Source: JBAWXE01 sp037144255
Lineage (GTDB): Bacteria > Bacteroidota > Bacteroidia > Chitinophagales > Chitinophagaceae
DNA: 13,736 bases
Assembly (NCBI GenBank): GCA_037144255.1
Contig: JBAWXE010000074.1
Coordinates: 1-13,736 of the forward strand
Direction of reading: 5' to 3'
Below the pieces are notes generated by a model. That model saw nothing but the letters and a program-made list of their open reading frames with translations, did no database searches and had not been told where the DNA came from. Below, one piece after another: positions 1 through 6,929 of the stretch; the first letter of the stretch is position 1; each line of letters opens with the position of its first letter. A program made the translations under genes and the position numbers.

Positions 1-29
1 CCGCTACGAGAGCGGCTTTTCTTATTTTT
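1..29. terminator. Hairpin terminator at the window edge
   Basis: CCGCT (1-5) pairs with AGCGG (11-15) around a 5-nt loop. On the plus strand a T-rich run follows (17-29). On the minus strand the hairpin is preceded by AAAAG and would need T residues beyond the window edge. It lies downstream of the wlbA-like gene on the minus strand and could end that operon. It also sits where the terminator of an intact tRNA would be, just past the tRNA-like fragment at 34-55. The stem is only partly visible because the window starts inside it. Confidence 0.5.
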
Positions 30-33
30 CGAG

Positions 34-55
34 TGATCCCGTTGGGACTCGAACC
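34..55 (-). pseudogene. tRNA 3'-end fragment (T-arm plus acceptor strand)
   Basis: Read on the minus strand, this stretch has GG, a canonical T-loop TTCGAGT (53-47), a T-stem 3' strand CCCAA (46-42), a 7-nt acceptor 3' strand CGGGATC (41-35) and a discriminator A (34). The order and spacing match the last 22 nt before the CCA end of a tRNA. Only two of the five 5' T-stem bases are present: TTGGG is expected, CATGG is seen. No anticodon arm, D-arm or GATCCCG acceptor partner lies in the 60 nt upstream. It is therefore a fragment, not a gene. A displaced 3' end left by a tRNA-targeting integrase would look like this; a decayed tRNA is the alternative. The same bases can also fold as CGAG-TCCC/GGGA-CTCG, so a chance hairpin is not excluded. 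Confidence 0.45.
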
Positions 56-97
56 ATGAATACCATATGAAATACATCTCTAATAATCTAAAGTTTA

Positions 98-1102
98 TTA
101 AGCACTTGCATACATCTGCTCAATGATGTGGACAACGGCTTTACCTTCTTCTGCACTAGTCATAACGGCATGGGCATTATGTAAGACATCAACTACGTTT
201 TGTATTACTTTATCATGGTTGCTCATAGAACCTTGGTATAGACCGTAATCATTGGCTTTGGCTGTGATATTGATGGGTGGTATACTGGCTGCTTCCAGTT
301 TTTGGTATTCTATGGTATTGAGGTATTGGCCTCCTATTTTCACTACACCTTTTTCTGCCAGTATGGTGATGGAGCCTTCCATATTGCGCTCGTAAGCACA
401 GGTAGTGAAATTGAAATTGATAGTGACTCCATTATCGGCCATCATTACAAAACTACCTGTATCTTCTACTTCGGTATTGTGCTGGTGGGCGTAATTGTGC
501 AGGCTGCCACTTACTTTATTAATAGTGCCATTGAGATAATACATGATATCTACAAAATGGCTGAACTGAGTGAACAGACAACCACCATCTTTGCTTTTCT
601 TACCACGCCAATCGCTTTCTGCATAATAGGCATCGCTGCGATTCCAGAAACAGTTTACCTGTATCATGTATAGTTTACCTAGTTCGCCTTTGGATATAAG
701 TTGTTTTACTGCTTGTACAGGAGGATTATAACGATTTTGTTTTACTGCAAAAATGGTCTTGCTGGCTTTTTGTGCTGCTGCTATCATGCGGTCGCACTCT
801 GCTACGCTCATGGCCATAGGTTTCTCTACTACTGTGTGTAAACCAGCCTCTAAGCCAGCAATAGTATGAGGTTCGTGCAAATAATTGGGGGTACAAACAC
901 AGAGCACATCCAGCTGAGTATCGCGCAGCATTTGTTGCAGATCTGTATAAAAAGCTACCCCGGCCGGTATTTGTGACTGTACAGAAGGGCGTATATCGCA
1001 TACCGCTACCAACTCTGTAGATGTATTATGCAGTATATGTTCCGCATGCCTGCGACCAATATTACCAAAACCAACTATTGCGAAACGAATGGGCTTATTC
1101 AT
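98..1102 (-). CDS. wlbA: Gfo/Idh/MocA oxidoreductase, WlbA-like UDP-GlcNAcA 3-dehydrogenase
   Basis: This is a predicted NAD-dependent cytoplasmic dehydrogenase of 334 residues, a normal length for the family. The N-terminal Rossmann fold carries the dinucleotide motif GFGNIG (11-16). The family EKP motif is at 93-95 (Lys94 likely catalytic), and SHFVD at 181-185 supplies the expected active-site His182. The central part strongly recalls Bordetella WlbA: VKQNR near 120, a CFWNR segment near 151, the DGG turn near 172, NTEVEDTG near 209 and EGSITILAEKG near 242. WlbA oxidises the 3-position of UDP-N-acetylglucosaminuronic acid on the way to 2,3-diacetamido sugars of surface polysaccharides. 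Its usual partners (aminotransferase, acetyltransferase) are not in view, so the substrate is inferred. The ATG lies 34 nt after recQ, so the gene is probably last in that operon. The Gfo/Idh/MocA call is near certain; the WlbA subgroup is likely. Confidence 0.78.
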   Translation of the reverse strand: MNKPIRFAIVGFGNIGRRHAEHILHNTSTELVAVCDIRPSVQSQIPAGVAFYTDLQQMLRDTQLDVLCVCTPNYLHEPHTIAGLEAGLHTVVEKPMAMSVAECDRMIAAAQKASKTIFAVKQNRYNPPVQAVKQLISKGELGKLYMIQVNCFWNRSDAYYAESDWRGKKSKDGGCLFTQFSHFVDIMYYLNGTINKVSGSLHNYAHQHNTEVEDTGSFVMMADNGVTINFNFTTCAYERNMEGSITILAEKGVVKIGGQYLNTIEYQKLEAASIPPINITAKANDYGLYQGSMSNHDKVIQNVVDVLHNAHAVMTSAEEGKAVVHIIEQMYASA

Positions 1103-1136
1103 TAGTGTAAAAATAAATCTTATAGTGTAATCTCAT

Positions 1137-3044
1137 CTATTTATTTGGCAGGCATATATCTCCATTTTCCTTTAACTGTAGTGTACCATCATCTATCATA
1201 GTGCGGACTAAGGTTATAATCTCGCTTTGTGTTGCATGAGGGAAAATAGCATTAAGTGTTGCTATATGGAGCTGCTGACGTTTATGGAGTTCTGCTAATA
1301 TTTGCTGTTTTAGTTTGGAAGTGTTGGAATCTGATTGTTTGGTTTTAGACTTACAGACATCGCAATGACCACAATCTGATTCTCTTTTCTCACCAAAATA
1401 AGGGAGTAAAATCTTGCTTCTGCATTGTTGTGTATTCTGCAGAAAGTCGATCATCGCATTTGTACGTTCCTCATGTAGTTTACGCAGTCTCTGTATGCGT
1501 TGCATATCTATGATGAGATGGCGACTATCTACTCGGTAATGATGAAAGAATAGCTGAGGACCATCGGAAGGCGTATAATACTCCAGTATCTGCATTTTAT
1601 GCAGTGTGTGGAGTAATTGTTCTAAGAGTTCCTTTTTGATCTTTAGTTGCTTGGCAATATTAGACAAGCTAATGACTGTAGGATAATAAAAGACACTATT
1701 GTAAAGCCTTAATAAAGCTGTGGTGACCATCCATAGGTCGGGGTAAGCAGTAGAAAGCTGGTCGATGGAGGTTCTATCGGTAGTGAAACGTACTGTAGCA
1801 GGATGAAAGACCGCTTCAGTTATTGTCCAAAGGCCTTCTTGTTCTAATAGTTTCAAGGCATTAGACGCAGGGACCGCCTGAAGTTGGAATTTTTTACAAA
1901 AGTCGTTAAGATCGAATGGGAAATACTGATCGGGCTGGCCGCCAATAGGCACTTGCAAATACTCTACCAGTGACTGGTATACCTGACGTAGATAAGCCTC
2001 CGGAGGGAATTTGAGTTCGGTGCTGTTACTGAGCCTTTCGATATCGCCACTATTATATAATGCCAGAGCAGTGGCGTTCTTGCCATCGCGACCTACCCTA
2101 CCGGCTTCCTGATAATATGCTTCCAGATGTTCGGGAGCATCGTAATGTATTACAGCCCTAACATCCGCTTTATCTATACCCATACCAAAGGCTGTAGTGG
2201 CCACCATGACACGAGACTCATTTGTCATCCATGCTTGTTGCGCCTCTTCGCGTTTGTCCTTAGCCATACCGGCGTGGTATGCAATAGCTGAGATGCCAGA
2301 CTGTACCAGTTGGCGAGCAACAGTCTCTGTTTGTTTGCGACTGCGGCAATAGACGATACTGCTACCCTTCTCCTGCTCTAAAAAACGAAGCGTGTCCTTT
2401 GCTTTATTCTCAGAATAGCTGATACTGTAGAGGATATTTTGCCTATCGAAACTGTCCTTGTAAATATGGGGTTTGCTTAATTGTAATTGGCTAATAATAT
2501 CCTCTTGTACCTGAGGAGTGGCCGTAGCTGTAAGTGCCAGTATGGGTACATCCGGAAAGAGCTCATGTAGAAAGGCTATCTTGAGATAATCGGGGCGGAA
2601 ATCGTGCCCCCACTGAGAGATACAATGTGCCTCGTCTACTGCAATAAGACTAATATTAAAATCGGGCAAATACTCCTGAAACAAACCTGTTTGCAAACGT
2701 TCAGGTGATACATAGAGCAGTTTGTATGGGCCATGCAGCATGTTTTCCAGAGTACGTTTCACATCATTATAATGCATACCTGCGTGTATGCAAGCAGCGG
2801 GGATATCTAATGACTTAAGCCGCTCTACCTGGTCTTGCATGAGTGCAATAAGAGGAGAGATGACCAAACAAAAACCATCGTTCTGTATAGCAGGTATCTG
2901 GAAACACAGAGATTTGCCACCACCAGTAGGCAATAGCGCCAGCGTATCTTGTTTATTAAGAATACTAGTGATTATATCCTTTTGGAAAGGACGGAAGGAA
3001 GTGTATCCCCAATACTTGTGTAGTATTTGTTCCAGAGCAGACAA
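1137..3044 (-). CDS. recQ: RecQ-family ATP-dependent 3'-5' DNA helicase
   Basis: A 635-residue superfamily 2 helicase for recombination and fork repair. Visible motifs: FRPFQ of motif 0 (18-21), Walker A GGGKS (41-45), DEAH (137-140) followed by the RecQ aromatic-rich loop with QWGHDFRP, TATA of motif III (172-175), and the motif VI arginine region QEAGRVGRDG (312-321). A zinc-binding set Cys541, Cys558, Cys561, Cys564 has the same C-x16-C-x2-C-x2-C spacing as E. coli RecQ, but it sits about 160 residues later. The intervening segment (about 335-540) looks mostly helical, perhaps with winged-helix units. The 70 residues after the zinc site resemble a winged helix more than an HRDC domain. The start is TTG at 3044: an upstream in-frame TGA at 3062-3060 and the early motif 0 leave no other usual start. 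The gene begins 4 nt after the stop of the upstream 160-residue gene, so translation is probably coupled. Confidence 0.95.
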   Translation of the reverse strand: MSALEQILHKYWGYTSFRPFQKDIITSILNKQDTLALLPTGGGKSLCFQIPAIQNDGFCLVISPLIALMQDQVERLKSLDIPAACIHAGMHYNDVKRTLENMLHGPYKLLYVSPERLQTGLFQEYLPDFNISLIAVDEAHCISQWGHDFRPDYLKIAFLHELFPDVPILALTATATPQVQEDIISQLQLSKPHIYKDSFDRQNILYSISYSENKAKDTLRFLEQEKGSSIVYCRSRKQTETVARQLVQSGISAIAYHAGMAKDKREEAQQAWMTNESRVMVATTAFGMGIDKADVRAVIHYDAPEHLEAYYQEAGRVGRDGKNATALALYNSGDIERLSNSTELKFPPEAYLRQVYQSLVEYLQVPIGGQPDQYFPFDLNDFCKKFQLQAVPASNALKLLEQEGLWTITEAVFHPATVRFTTDRTSIDQLSTAYPDLWMVTTALLRLYNSVFYYPTVISLSNIAKQLKIKKELLEQLLHTLHKMQILEYYTPSDGPQLFFHHYRVDSRHLIIDMQRIQRLRKLHEERTNAMIDFLQNTQQCRSKILLPYFGEKRESDCGHCDVCKSKTKQSDSNTSKLKQQILAELHKRQQLHIATLNAIFPHATQSEIITLVRTMIDDGTLQLKENGDICLPNK

Positions 3045-3048
3045 ACCG

Positions 3049-3531
3049 TTATTGATTATTCATGATACCGTAAGTATTGTCTACCAGTATCGGTTTGAGA
3101 GCTTGATTCCATAACTGTTTTTTGGCTTCCGGTAGTTTTTCCAGTTCACTAAGAGATAATGTAGGGATGACTAAGCAGTCATTAAAAGTATTAGGTTCAT
3201 TAAAACGGAACATAGCAGTAATACCCAGTTGTTGAGGAATGACACCTAGCAAAAGTACAAGTTGAGGTGTTAGTGCCAGTCTCATTTTATACCAGGCAAT
3301 ATTCTGTGTAGTATCTATTTGGATGACATTATATTGTTCATTAGTAAGCTTACATGCCTGCAACATCTTTTGCAGTTGTGATTCCTCATTTGTACCTGAT
3401 ACAAAAGGCGTACTGAGTACCAAAACAGTCTTTGGAGATAAGGGGCTATCAGAATCAGGCATATCGTCCCAAAAGGTGTCCCATTCTGCATGAACTACTT
3501 TGGATGATATAATATCAGGAAGATCACTCAT
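3049..3531 (-). CDS. Uncharacterised 160-residue protein coupled to recQ
   Basis: I do not recognise this family with confidence. The protein is soluble in appearance, with no signal peptide or membrane segment. It has an acidic, Trp-containing N-terminus (about 15-30), a strand-like VLVLSTPFV stretch (about 36-44) and then an alternating pattern of helices and strands. The pattern includes LQKMLQACKL (about 53-62), a hydrophobic LVLLLGV strand near 92-98, and a C-terminal helix rich in Leu, Glu and Lys. The layout (a helix-led QKML segment, then LLLGV, then a late VIPTLSLSEL) faintly recalls the uracil-DNA-glycosylase-like fold, including psi-like (HolD) proteins of this phylum; that is memory-based inference only. 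It starts at ATG 3531 and ends 4 nt before the TTG start of recQ. A shared transcript suggests, but does not prove, a role in DNA metabolism. Confidence 0.75.
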   Translation of the reverse strand: MSDLPDIISSKVVHAEWDTFWDDMPDSDSPLSPKTVLVLSTPFVSGTNEESQLQKMLQACKLTNEQYNVIQIDTTQNIAWYKMRLALTPQLVLLLGVIPQQLGITAMFRFNEPNTFNDCLVIPTLSLSELEKLPEAKKQLWNQALKPILVDNTYGIMNNQ

Positions 3532-3588
3532 ATCTTGTTATAATTAGTAGGAATAACCACAATCATTAAGCTAACCGGAAAATTTTTG

Positions 3589-3596
3589 TTTCTTTG
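3589..3596 (+). promoter_or_regulatory. Possible -7 box for ilvE
   Basis: TTTCTTTG matches the Bacteroidota -7 consensus TAnnTTTG at all but one position and lies 39 nt before the ilvE ATG. No convincing -33 TTG element is seen at the expected spacing. The 104-bp spacer 3532-3635 must also hold the divergent promoter for the recQ operon, which I could not locate. Confidence 0.4.
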
Positions 3597-3635
3597 CGAA
3601 AATAATCCTTTTCTGTCCTTAATATAATTTCTTTT

Positions 3636-4706
3636 ATGGGTGTTGACACGTTAGATATTCGGGTTGATAGAGTAGAAAAAAGCAGGATCAATGAATTAAA
3701 CCACGATAACATACAGTTTGGTAAGCAATATTCTGACCATATGTTAGTGGCTTATTACGAGAATGGTAAGTGGGGACAAGCTGTCATTCAGCCTTTTCAT
3801 AATTTGAGTTTGAGTCCTGCCACCACATTTATGCATTATGGACAGGCGATATTTGAAGGTGTAAAAGCCTATAAAGACCCTAATGGAAACCCGATCATTT
3901 TTCGTCCGAAGGATAACTGGAAACGTATGAATCGCTCAGCGAATCGTATGGCAATGCCGGATGTACCTGAAGATCTATTTGTAGAGGGTATGCGCCAACT
4001 GATAGATATAGACAGAGATTGGGTACCTACAGCAGAAGGAACTTCATTATATATACGTCCTTTTATGTTGGCCATAGATGAGTTCGTAGGTGTGAAACCA
4101 GCGGAAAAATTCATGTTCATCATTATTACCAGCCCTGCAGGACCATACTATAGCAAACCGGTATCTATATATGTGCAAGATCAATATGTACGTGCATTCC
4201 CGGGAGGTATAGGATTTACAAAGGCAGCAGGTAACTATGGCATGAGCATGCTGCCTACACAGAAGATAAAGGAAATGGGATATGATCAAATACTGTGGAC
4301 AGATGGTTTTGAACATAAGTATGTACAGGAAATAGGTACCATGAATGTGTTCTTTGTTATAGGAGATAAGGTGATCACTCCTGATATTACCCAAGACACG
4401 ATACTGGCAGGTGTCACCCGCGATAGTGTTATTACATTGCTGCGTGAAAAAGGAATTACTGTAGAAGAACGCCCACTAAGCATTGATGAAATAGAAGAAG
4501 CTTATAAAGCAGGACAATTGCGTGAAGCATTTGGTACAGGTACTGCTGCATCTATAGCACCTATAGCTACACTTACTTACCACGATGATACTATGAAATT
4601 ACCTCCATTGGAAACATGGGAAGTATCAAACTGGCTGAATAAAGAATTGAGTGATATCCGTTATGGCAGAAAAGCAGATACACACGGATGGATACATAGA
4701 ATATAA
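3636..4706 (+). CDS. ilvE: Branched-chain amino acid aminotransferase
   Basis: A PLP-dependent fold-type IV transaminase that interconverts Leu, Ile and Val with their 2-oxo acids, using 2-oxoglutarate/glutamate, in the cytoplasm. At 356 residues it fits the longer bacterial/eukaryotic-type BCAT group. The internal-aldimine lysine is Lys196 in GFTKAAGNYG (193-202). The family signature follows: EIGTMNVFF (232-240) and LAGVTRDSV (257-265), with GTGTAASIAP (300-309) as phosphate-binding residues. The N-terminal half has the FEGVKAY motif (73-79) and the YIRPF strand (139-143). The ATG at 3636 has no clear Shine-Dalgarno sequence, as is normal here. The gene stands alone, divergent from the recQ operon and convergent with the secreted-protein gene, and ends 10 nt before a strong terminator. 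No other ilv or leu gene is in view. Confidence 0.97.
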   Translation: MGVDTLDIRVDRVEKSRINELNHDNIQFGKQYSDHMLVAYYENGKWGQAVIQPFHNLSLSPATTFMHYGQAIFEGVKAYKDPNGNPIIFRPKDNWKRMNRSANRMAMPDVPEDLFVEGMRQLIDIDRDWVPTAEGTSLYIRPFMLAIDEFVGVKPAEKFMFIIITSPAGPYYSKPVSIYVQDQYVRAFPGGIGFTKAAGNYGMSMLPTQKIKEMGYDQILWTDGFEHKYVQEIGTMNVFFVIGDKVITPDITQDTILAGVTRDSVITLLREKGITVEERPLSIDEIEEAYKAGQLREAFGTGTAASIAPIATLTYHDDTMKLPPLETWEVSNWLNKELSDIRYGRKADTHGWIHRI

Positions 4707-4716
4707 AATTTTCAAA

Positions 4717-4757
4717 GCATAAAAAATCCCGCTAGTATCAAGCGGGATTTTTTATGC
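4717..4757. terminator. Bidirectional terminator between convergent genes
   Basis: A perfect 17-bp inverted repeat (4717-4733 against 4741-4757) encloses a 7-nt loop. The core is a GC-rich ATCCCGCT/AGCGGGAT stem flanked by A6 on the left and T6 on the right, so both strands read as stem plus U-tract. It sits 10 nt after ilvE and 15 nt after the stop of the T9SS gene on the other strand, and can end both. Confidence 0.93.
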
Positions 4758-4772
4758 AATTATGTGACGATG

Positions 4773-5855
4773 TTATCTTACTATTCTTACATAAGCAAAT
4801 GAGCTACCGGAAGTAACACGAGCCATGTATTGGCCCTTAGATAGTGACTGAATTTCCAATGTGCGAGTATTATGGTAAGTACTTAGCAGCTTGCTTTGTA
4901 TATCAAAAATCTCTATCTTATAATTTCTCCAATCAGACGGAATATCAAAAGTAATAGTGCCGTTAGATGCAGGATTAGGATACGCCTTGATCTCTGTTAT
5001 AGTAGTATTTGTAGCTTTATTTACACCCAGATATGGAACATCGGGTCTGTAATGGTCTCTGTATTGTACATCTGTAACCTGCTCTGAACCTAATCCCGCA
5101 TTATTAGTAGTTACAAAAAGCGCAGGGTAATGATCGCCGGCTACTAACCATTTATATTCTACTGTATTACGAGGGAAAGAAAATGGAGCGCCTGCTAAAG
5201 TAGAATTGATAGAATCAATCTCATGTATCTCTGAACGAACACGAATGCAATTTACAGGAGAAGTATAGTAGGGAGTAACAATTGTGCCCCAACCATCGAC
5301 TGTAGTAAGTCTGTAACCACTTTGAATTATTGTACCAAGGGTGGCAACTGTCATATTCAATAAGAAAGTAGAACTATCGTGATTATGGAAAGCCAGTGGG
5401 AAGAAATACTTTTCATCAGGATCGCCATAAGCAAAAGACAAAGGCAAGCCACTTATATTAGCAGCCATTGTAACGGCCGAATAAGAATTCGGAGTTGCCT
5501 GAACCTTATAAAACGTATACACATCGGTAATACTTACAGGTAATGGCAGACCTGATATTGGAAGATTAGACCTCTGGCCTACATCTGATGATGGAATACT
5601 CAAAATATATGCAGGGTTTAGTTGTATAGGAGTTAAAAATGAATCTAATACCTGATTTATAGGTACTAATGCACTATAGTCCCAAGACATATTAGCACCT
5701 GAATCTGTAAGAGGGATTACTGCAAGAGAAAGATCTGCGGAGCAGTGTCGTAAAGTATCACCAGCAACAGGCATTGAAGTAGAAGTAATTGTTATTTGTG
5801 CAAAAGAGGCAGATGTGCTACAACATAACCACAATAAGAATACATATCTTTTCAT
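4773..5855 (-). CDS. Secreted protein with T9SS type A sorting domain
   Basis: A 360-residue exported protein of unknown function. The N-terminus is a signal peptide: MKRY, a hydrophobic core (about 5-13) and probable cleavage near SASFA/Q (19-20). The C-terminal 70-75 residues form a type A sorting domain for the type IX secretion system: a YPNP start (292-295), a SDW and KIEIFD strand region, a KGQYMARV strand (about 340) and an end in YVRIVR. In known systems this domain is removed during export and the body is released or anchored to the cell surface. The body (about 21-285) is rich in Thr, Ser and Asn and looks beta-stranded, with no enzyme motif I recognise. It is monocistronic, facing ilvE across the shared terminator and diverging from the S1-domain gene. 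Being surface-exposed, it may vary between strains. Confidence 0.93.
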   Translation of the reverse strand: MKRYVFLLWLCCSTSASFAQITITSTSMPVAGDTLRHCSADLSLAVIPLTDSGANMSWDYSALVPINQVLDSFLTPIQLNPAYILSIPSSDVGQRSNLPISGLPLPVSITDVYTFYKVQATPNSYSAVTMAANISGLPLSFAYGDPDEKYFFPLAFHNHDSSTFLLNMTVATLGTIIQSGYRLTTVDGWGTIVTPYYTSPVNCIRVRSEIHEIDSINSTLAGAPFSFPRNTVEYKWLVAGDHYPALFVTTNNAGLGSEQVTDVQYRDHYRPDVPYLGVNKATNTTITEIKAYPNPASNGTITFDIPSDWRNYKIEIFDIQSKLLSTYHNTRTLEIQSLSKGQYMARVTSGSSFAYVRIVR

Positions 5856-5883
5856 ATGAGTAATAATTGATGTTAAATATACG

Positions 5884-5916
5884 ATTTAAAAGAGTTTTAA
5901 AAGAGTTTTAAAAGAG
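5884..5916. repeat. Three tandem 11-bp repeats in a divergent promoter region
   Basis: The unit TTTTAAAAGAG occurs three times head to tail at 5884-5894 (first base A instead of T), 5895-5905 and 5906-5916. Each unit carries TTTTAAAA, its own reverse complement. The period is close to one DNA helical turn, so the A/T blocks lie on the same face. The array ends 29 nt before the TACCTTTG box of the S1-domain gene and starts 29 nt before the ATG of the secreted-protein gene on the other strand. It could be a regulator site, an A-tract UP-like element, or a neutral slippage product. Confidence 0.85.
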
Positions 5917-5945
5917 TAAATTAGTATTAAAGAAGTTCAATAGAG

Positions 5946-5953
5946 TACCTTTG
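5946..5953 (+). promoter_or_regulatory. -7 promoter box for the S1-domain gene
   Basis: TACCTTTG is a full match to the Bacteroidota -7 consensus TAnnTTTG. It is followed by CATAC and lies 32 nt before the ATG at 5986, which would give a short leader starting near 5960. The -33 position has no clear TTG; the 11-bp repeats lie a little further upstream. Confidence 0.65.
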
Positions 5954-5985
5954 CATACAGTTTATTAATTACTTATATATTACAC

Positions 5986-6828
5986 ATGGTACAGGTAGGG
6001 CAATACAATACATTGAAAGTCGTTAAGGAAGTAGATTTTGGCTTATACTTAGATGGAGGAGACGAAGAGATATTACTACCTACCCGTTTTATACCGGAGG
6101 GTACCAAAGAAGGTGATGAAGTAACGGTCTTTATTTATCATGATTCTGAAAATAGATTAATAGCTACCAACCAGCAACCGAAAGGAGTGGTAGGAGATAT
6201 GGTGATGTTGCAAGTAGTGACAGTAACTCACCAGGGTGCTTTTTTGGATTGGGGATTGATGAAGGACATTTTTGTACCTATTTCTCAACAAGAAACTAGG
6301 ATGAAAGTAGGCGGCATGTATCTGGTGAAGATATTCATAGATGAGCAGACCGGACGATTAGCAGCTACTGAGCGGATATCCAGATTCCTGAGTAATTGGG
6401 ATATCACAGTAAAGGAGAAAGAATCTGTGGACCTATTGGTATATCAAAAGACCGATATTGGCTATAAGGTGATCATTAATAATAAGCATCTAGGGGTATT
6501 ACATTTCAATGAAGTGTTTCGTGATATAAGTATTGGTGATAAATTGAAAGGATTTATCAAGAAAATACGTACTGATAATAAGATAGATGTGGTATTGGGA
6601 CAGCCTGGTTATAAAAGAGTGGAAGATGAAAGTGATCGAATAATGAGACTATTACAGGAAAATGACGGGTATCTACCCTATCACGATAAGTCGGATCCAG
6701 AAGACATCTATGCTTTCTTTGGTATGAGTAAGAAGACCTTTAAAATGACTACCGGTACCCTATATAAACTTCGTAAAATAGAGTTTACCAAAACAGGGAT
6801 AAAAATAGCAGACGAAGTAAAAGGGTAA
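5986..6828 (+). CDS. S1-domain RNA-binding protein, CvfB/YitL family
   Basis: A 280-residue cytoplasmic protein built from S1-type OB folds and a C-terminal winged helix, the layout of CvfB/YitL. The visible parts are: an S1-like fold at about 4-64 (VGQYNTLKVV, then GLYLDGG and ILLP), a second at about 68-131 (GAFLDWG, then DIFVPISQQ), a third weaker one at about 145-205 (GYKVIINNKHLGVLH), and a helical winged-helix tail at about 213-278 with YAFFGMSKKTFKM. In Staphylococcus, CvfB binds RNA and affects virulence genes; a role here in RNA binding or translation is inferred from the family. The ATG at 5986 follows the -7 box by 32 nt. It appears to have its own promoter and ends 101 nt before the PBP gene. 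Confidence 0.9.
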   Translation: MVQVGQYNTLKVVKEVDFGLYLDGGDEEILLPTRFIPEGTKEGDEVTVFIYHDSENRLIATNQQPKGVVGDMVMLQVVTVTHQGAFLDWGLMKDIFVPISQQETRMKVGGMYLVKIFIDEQTGRLAATERISRFLSNWDITVKEKESVDLLVYQKTDIGYKVIINNKHLGVLHFNEVFRDISIGDKLKGFIKKIRTDNKIDVVLGQPGYKRVEDESDRIMRLLQENDGYLPYHDKSDPEDIYAFFGMSKKTFKMTTGTLYKLRKIEFTKTGIKIADEVKG

Positions 6829-6846
6829 ATTGGAACAATAATTACA

Positions 6847-6895
6847 AAAAGCGGCGAGGCTTTTGGGGAAATCTGAATCCCCATTATCAATTTTT
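6847..6895 (+). other. Two small hairpins, possible weak terminator
   Basis: AAAAGC (6847-6852) pairs with GCTTTT (6859-6864) around GGCGAG. Directly after it, GGGGA (6865-6869) pairs with TCCCC (6878-6882), and T5 follows at 6891-6895, 8 nt past the stem. Both stems are short and the U-tract is not adjacent, so termination would be partial at best. A TAGCTTTA sequence at 6898-6905, one base off the -7 consensus, may be a promoter for the PBP gene. Confidence 0.3.
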
Positions 6896-6929
6896 AATAG
6901 CTTTACAACACGAAAAAGATAAATAATTA

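Noticed and set aside
34..108. A complete tRNA gene on the minus strand
   Set aside because: Only the last 22 nt fit. No partner for the acceptor strand, no anticodon arm and no D-arm exist upstream, and the region overlaps the wlbA-like stop.
302..673. 123-codon open frame on the plus strand
   Set aside because: It is wholly antisense to the conserved wlbA-like gene and its hydrophobic stretches follow from that gene's codons.
6847..6895. A strong terminator between the S1-domain and PBP genes
   Set aside because: Stems are only 5-6 bp and the T-run is 8 nt away, so I kept it as a weak structured region only.
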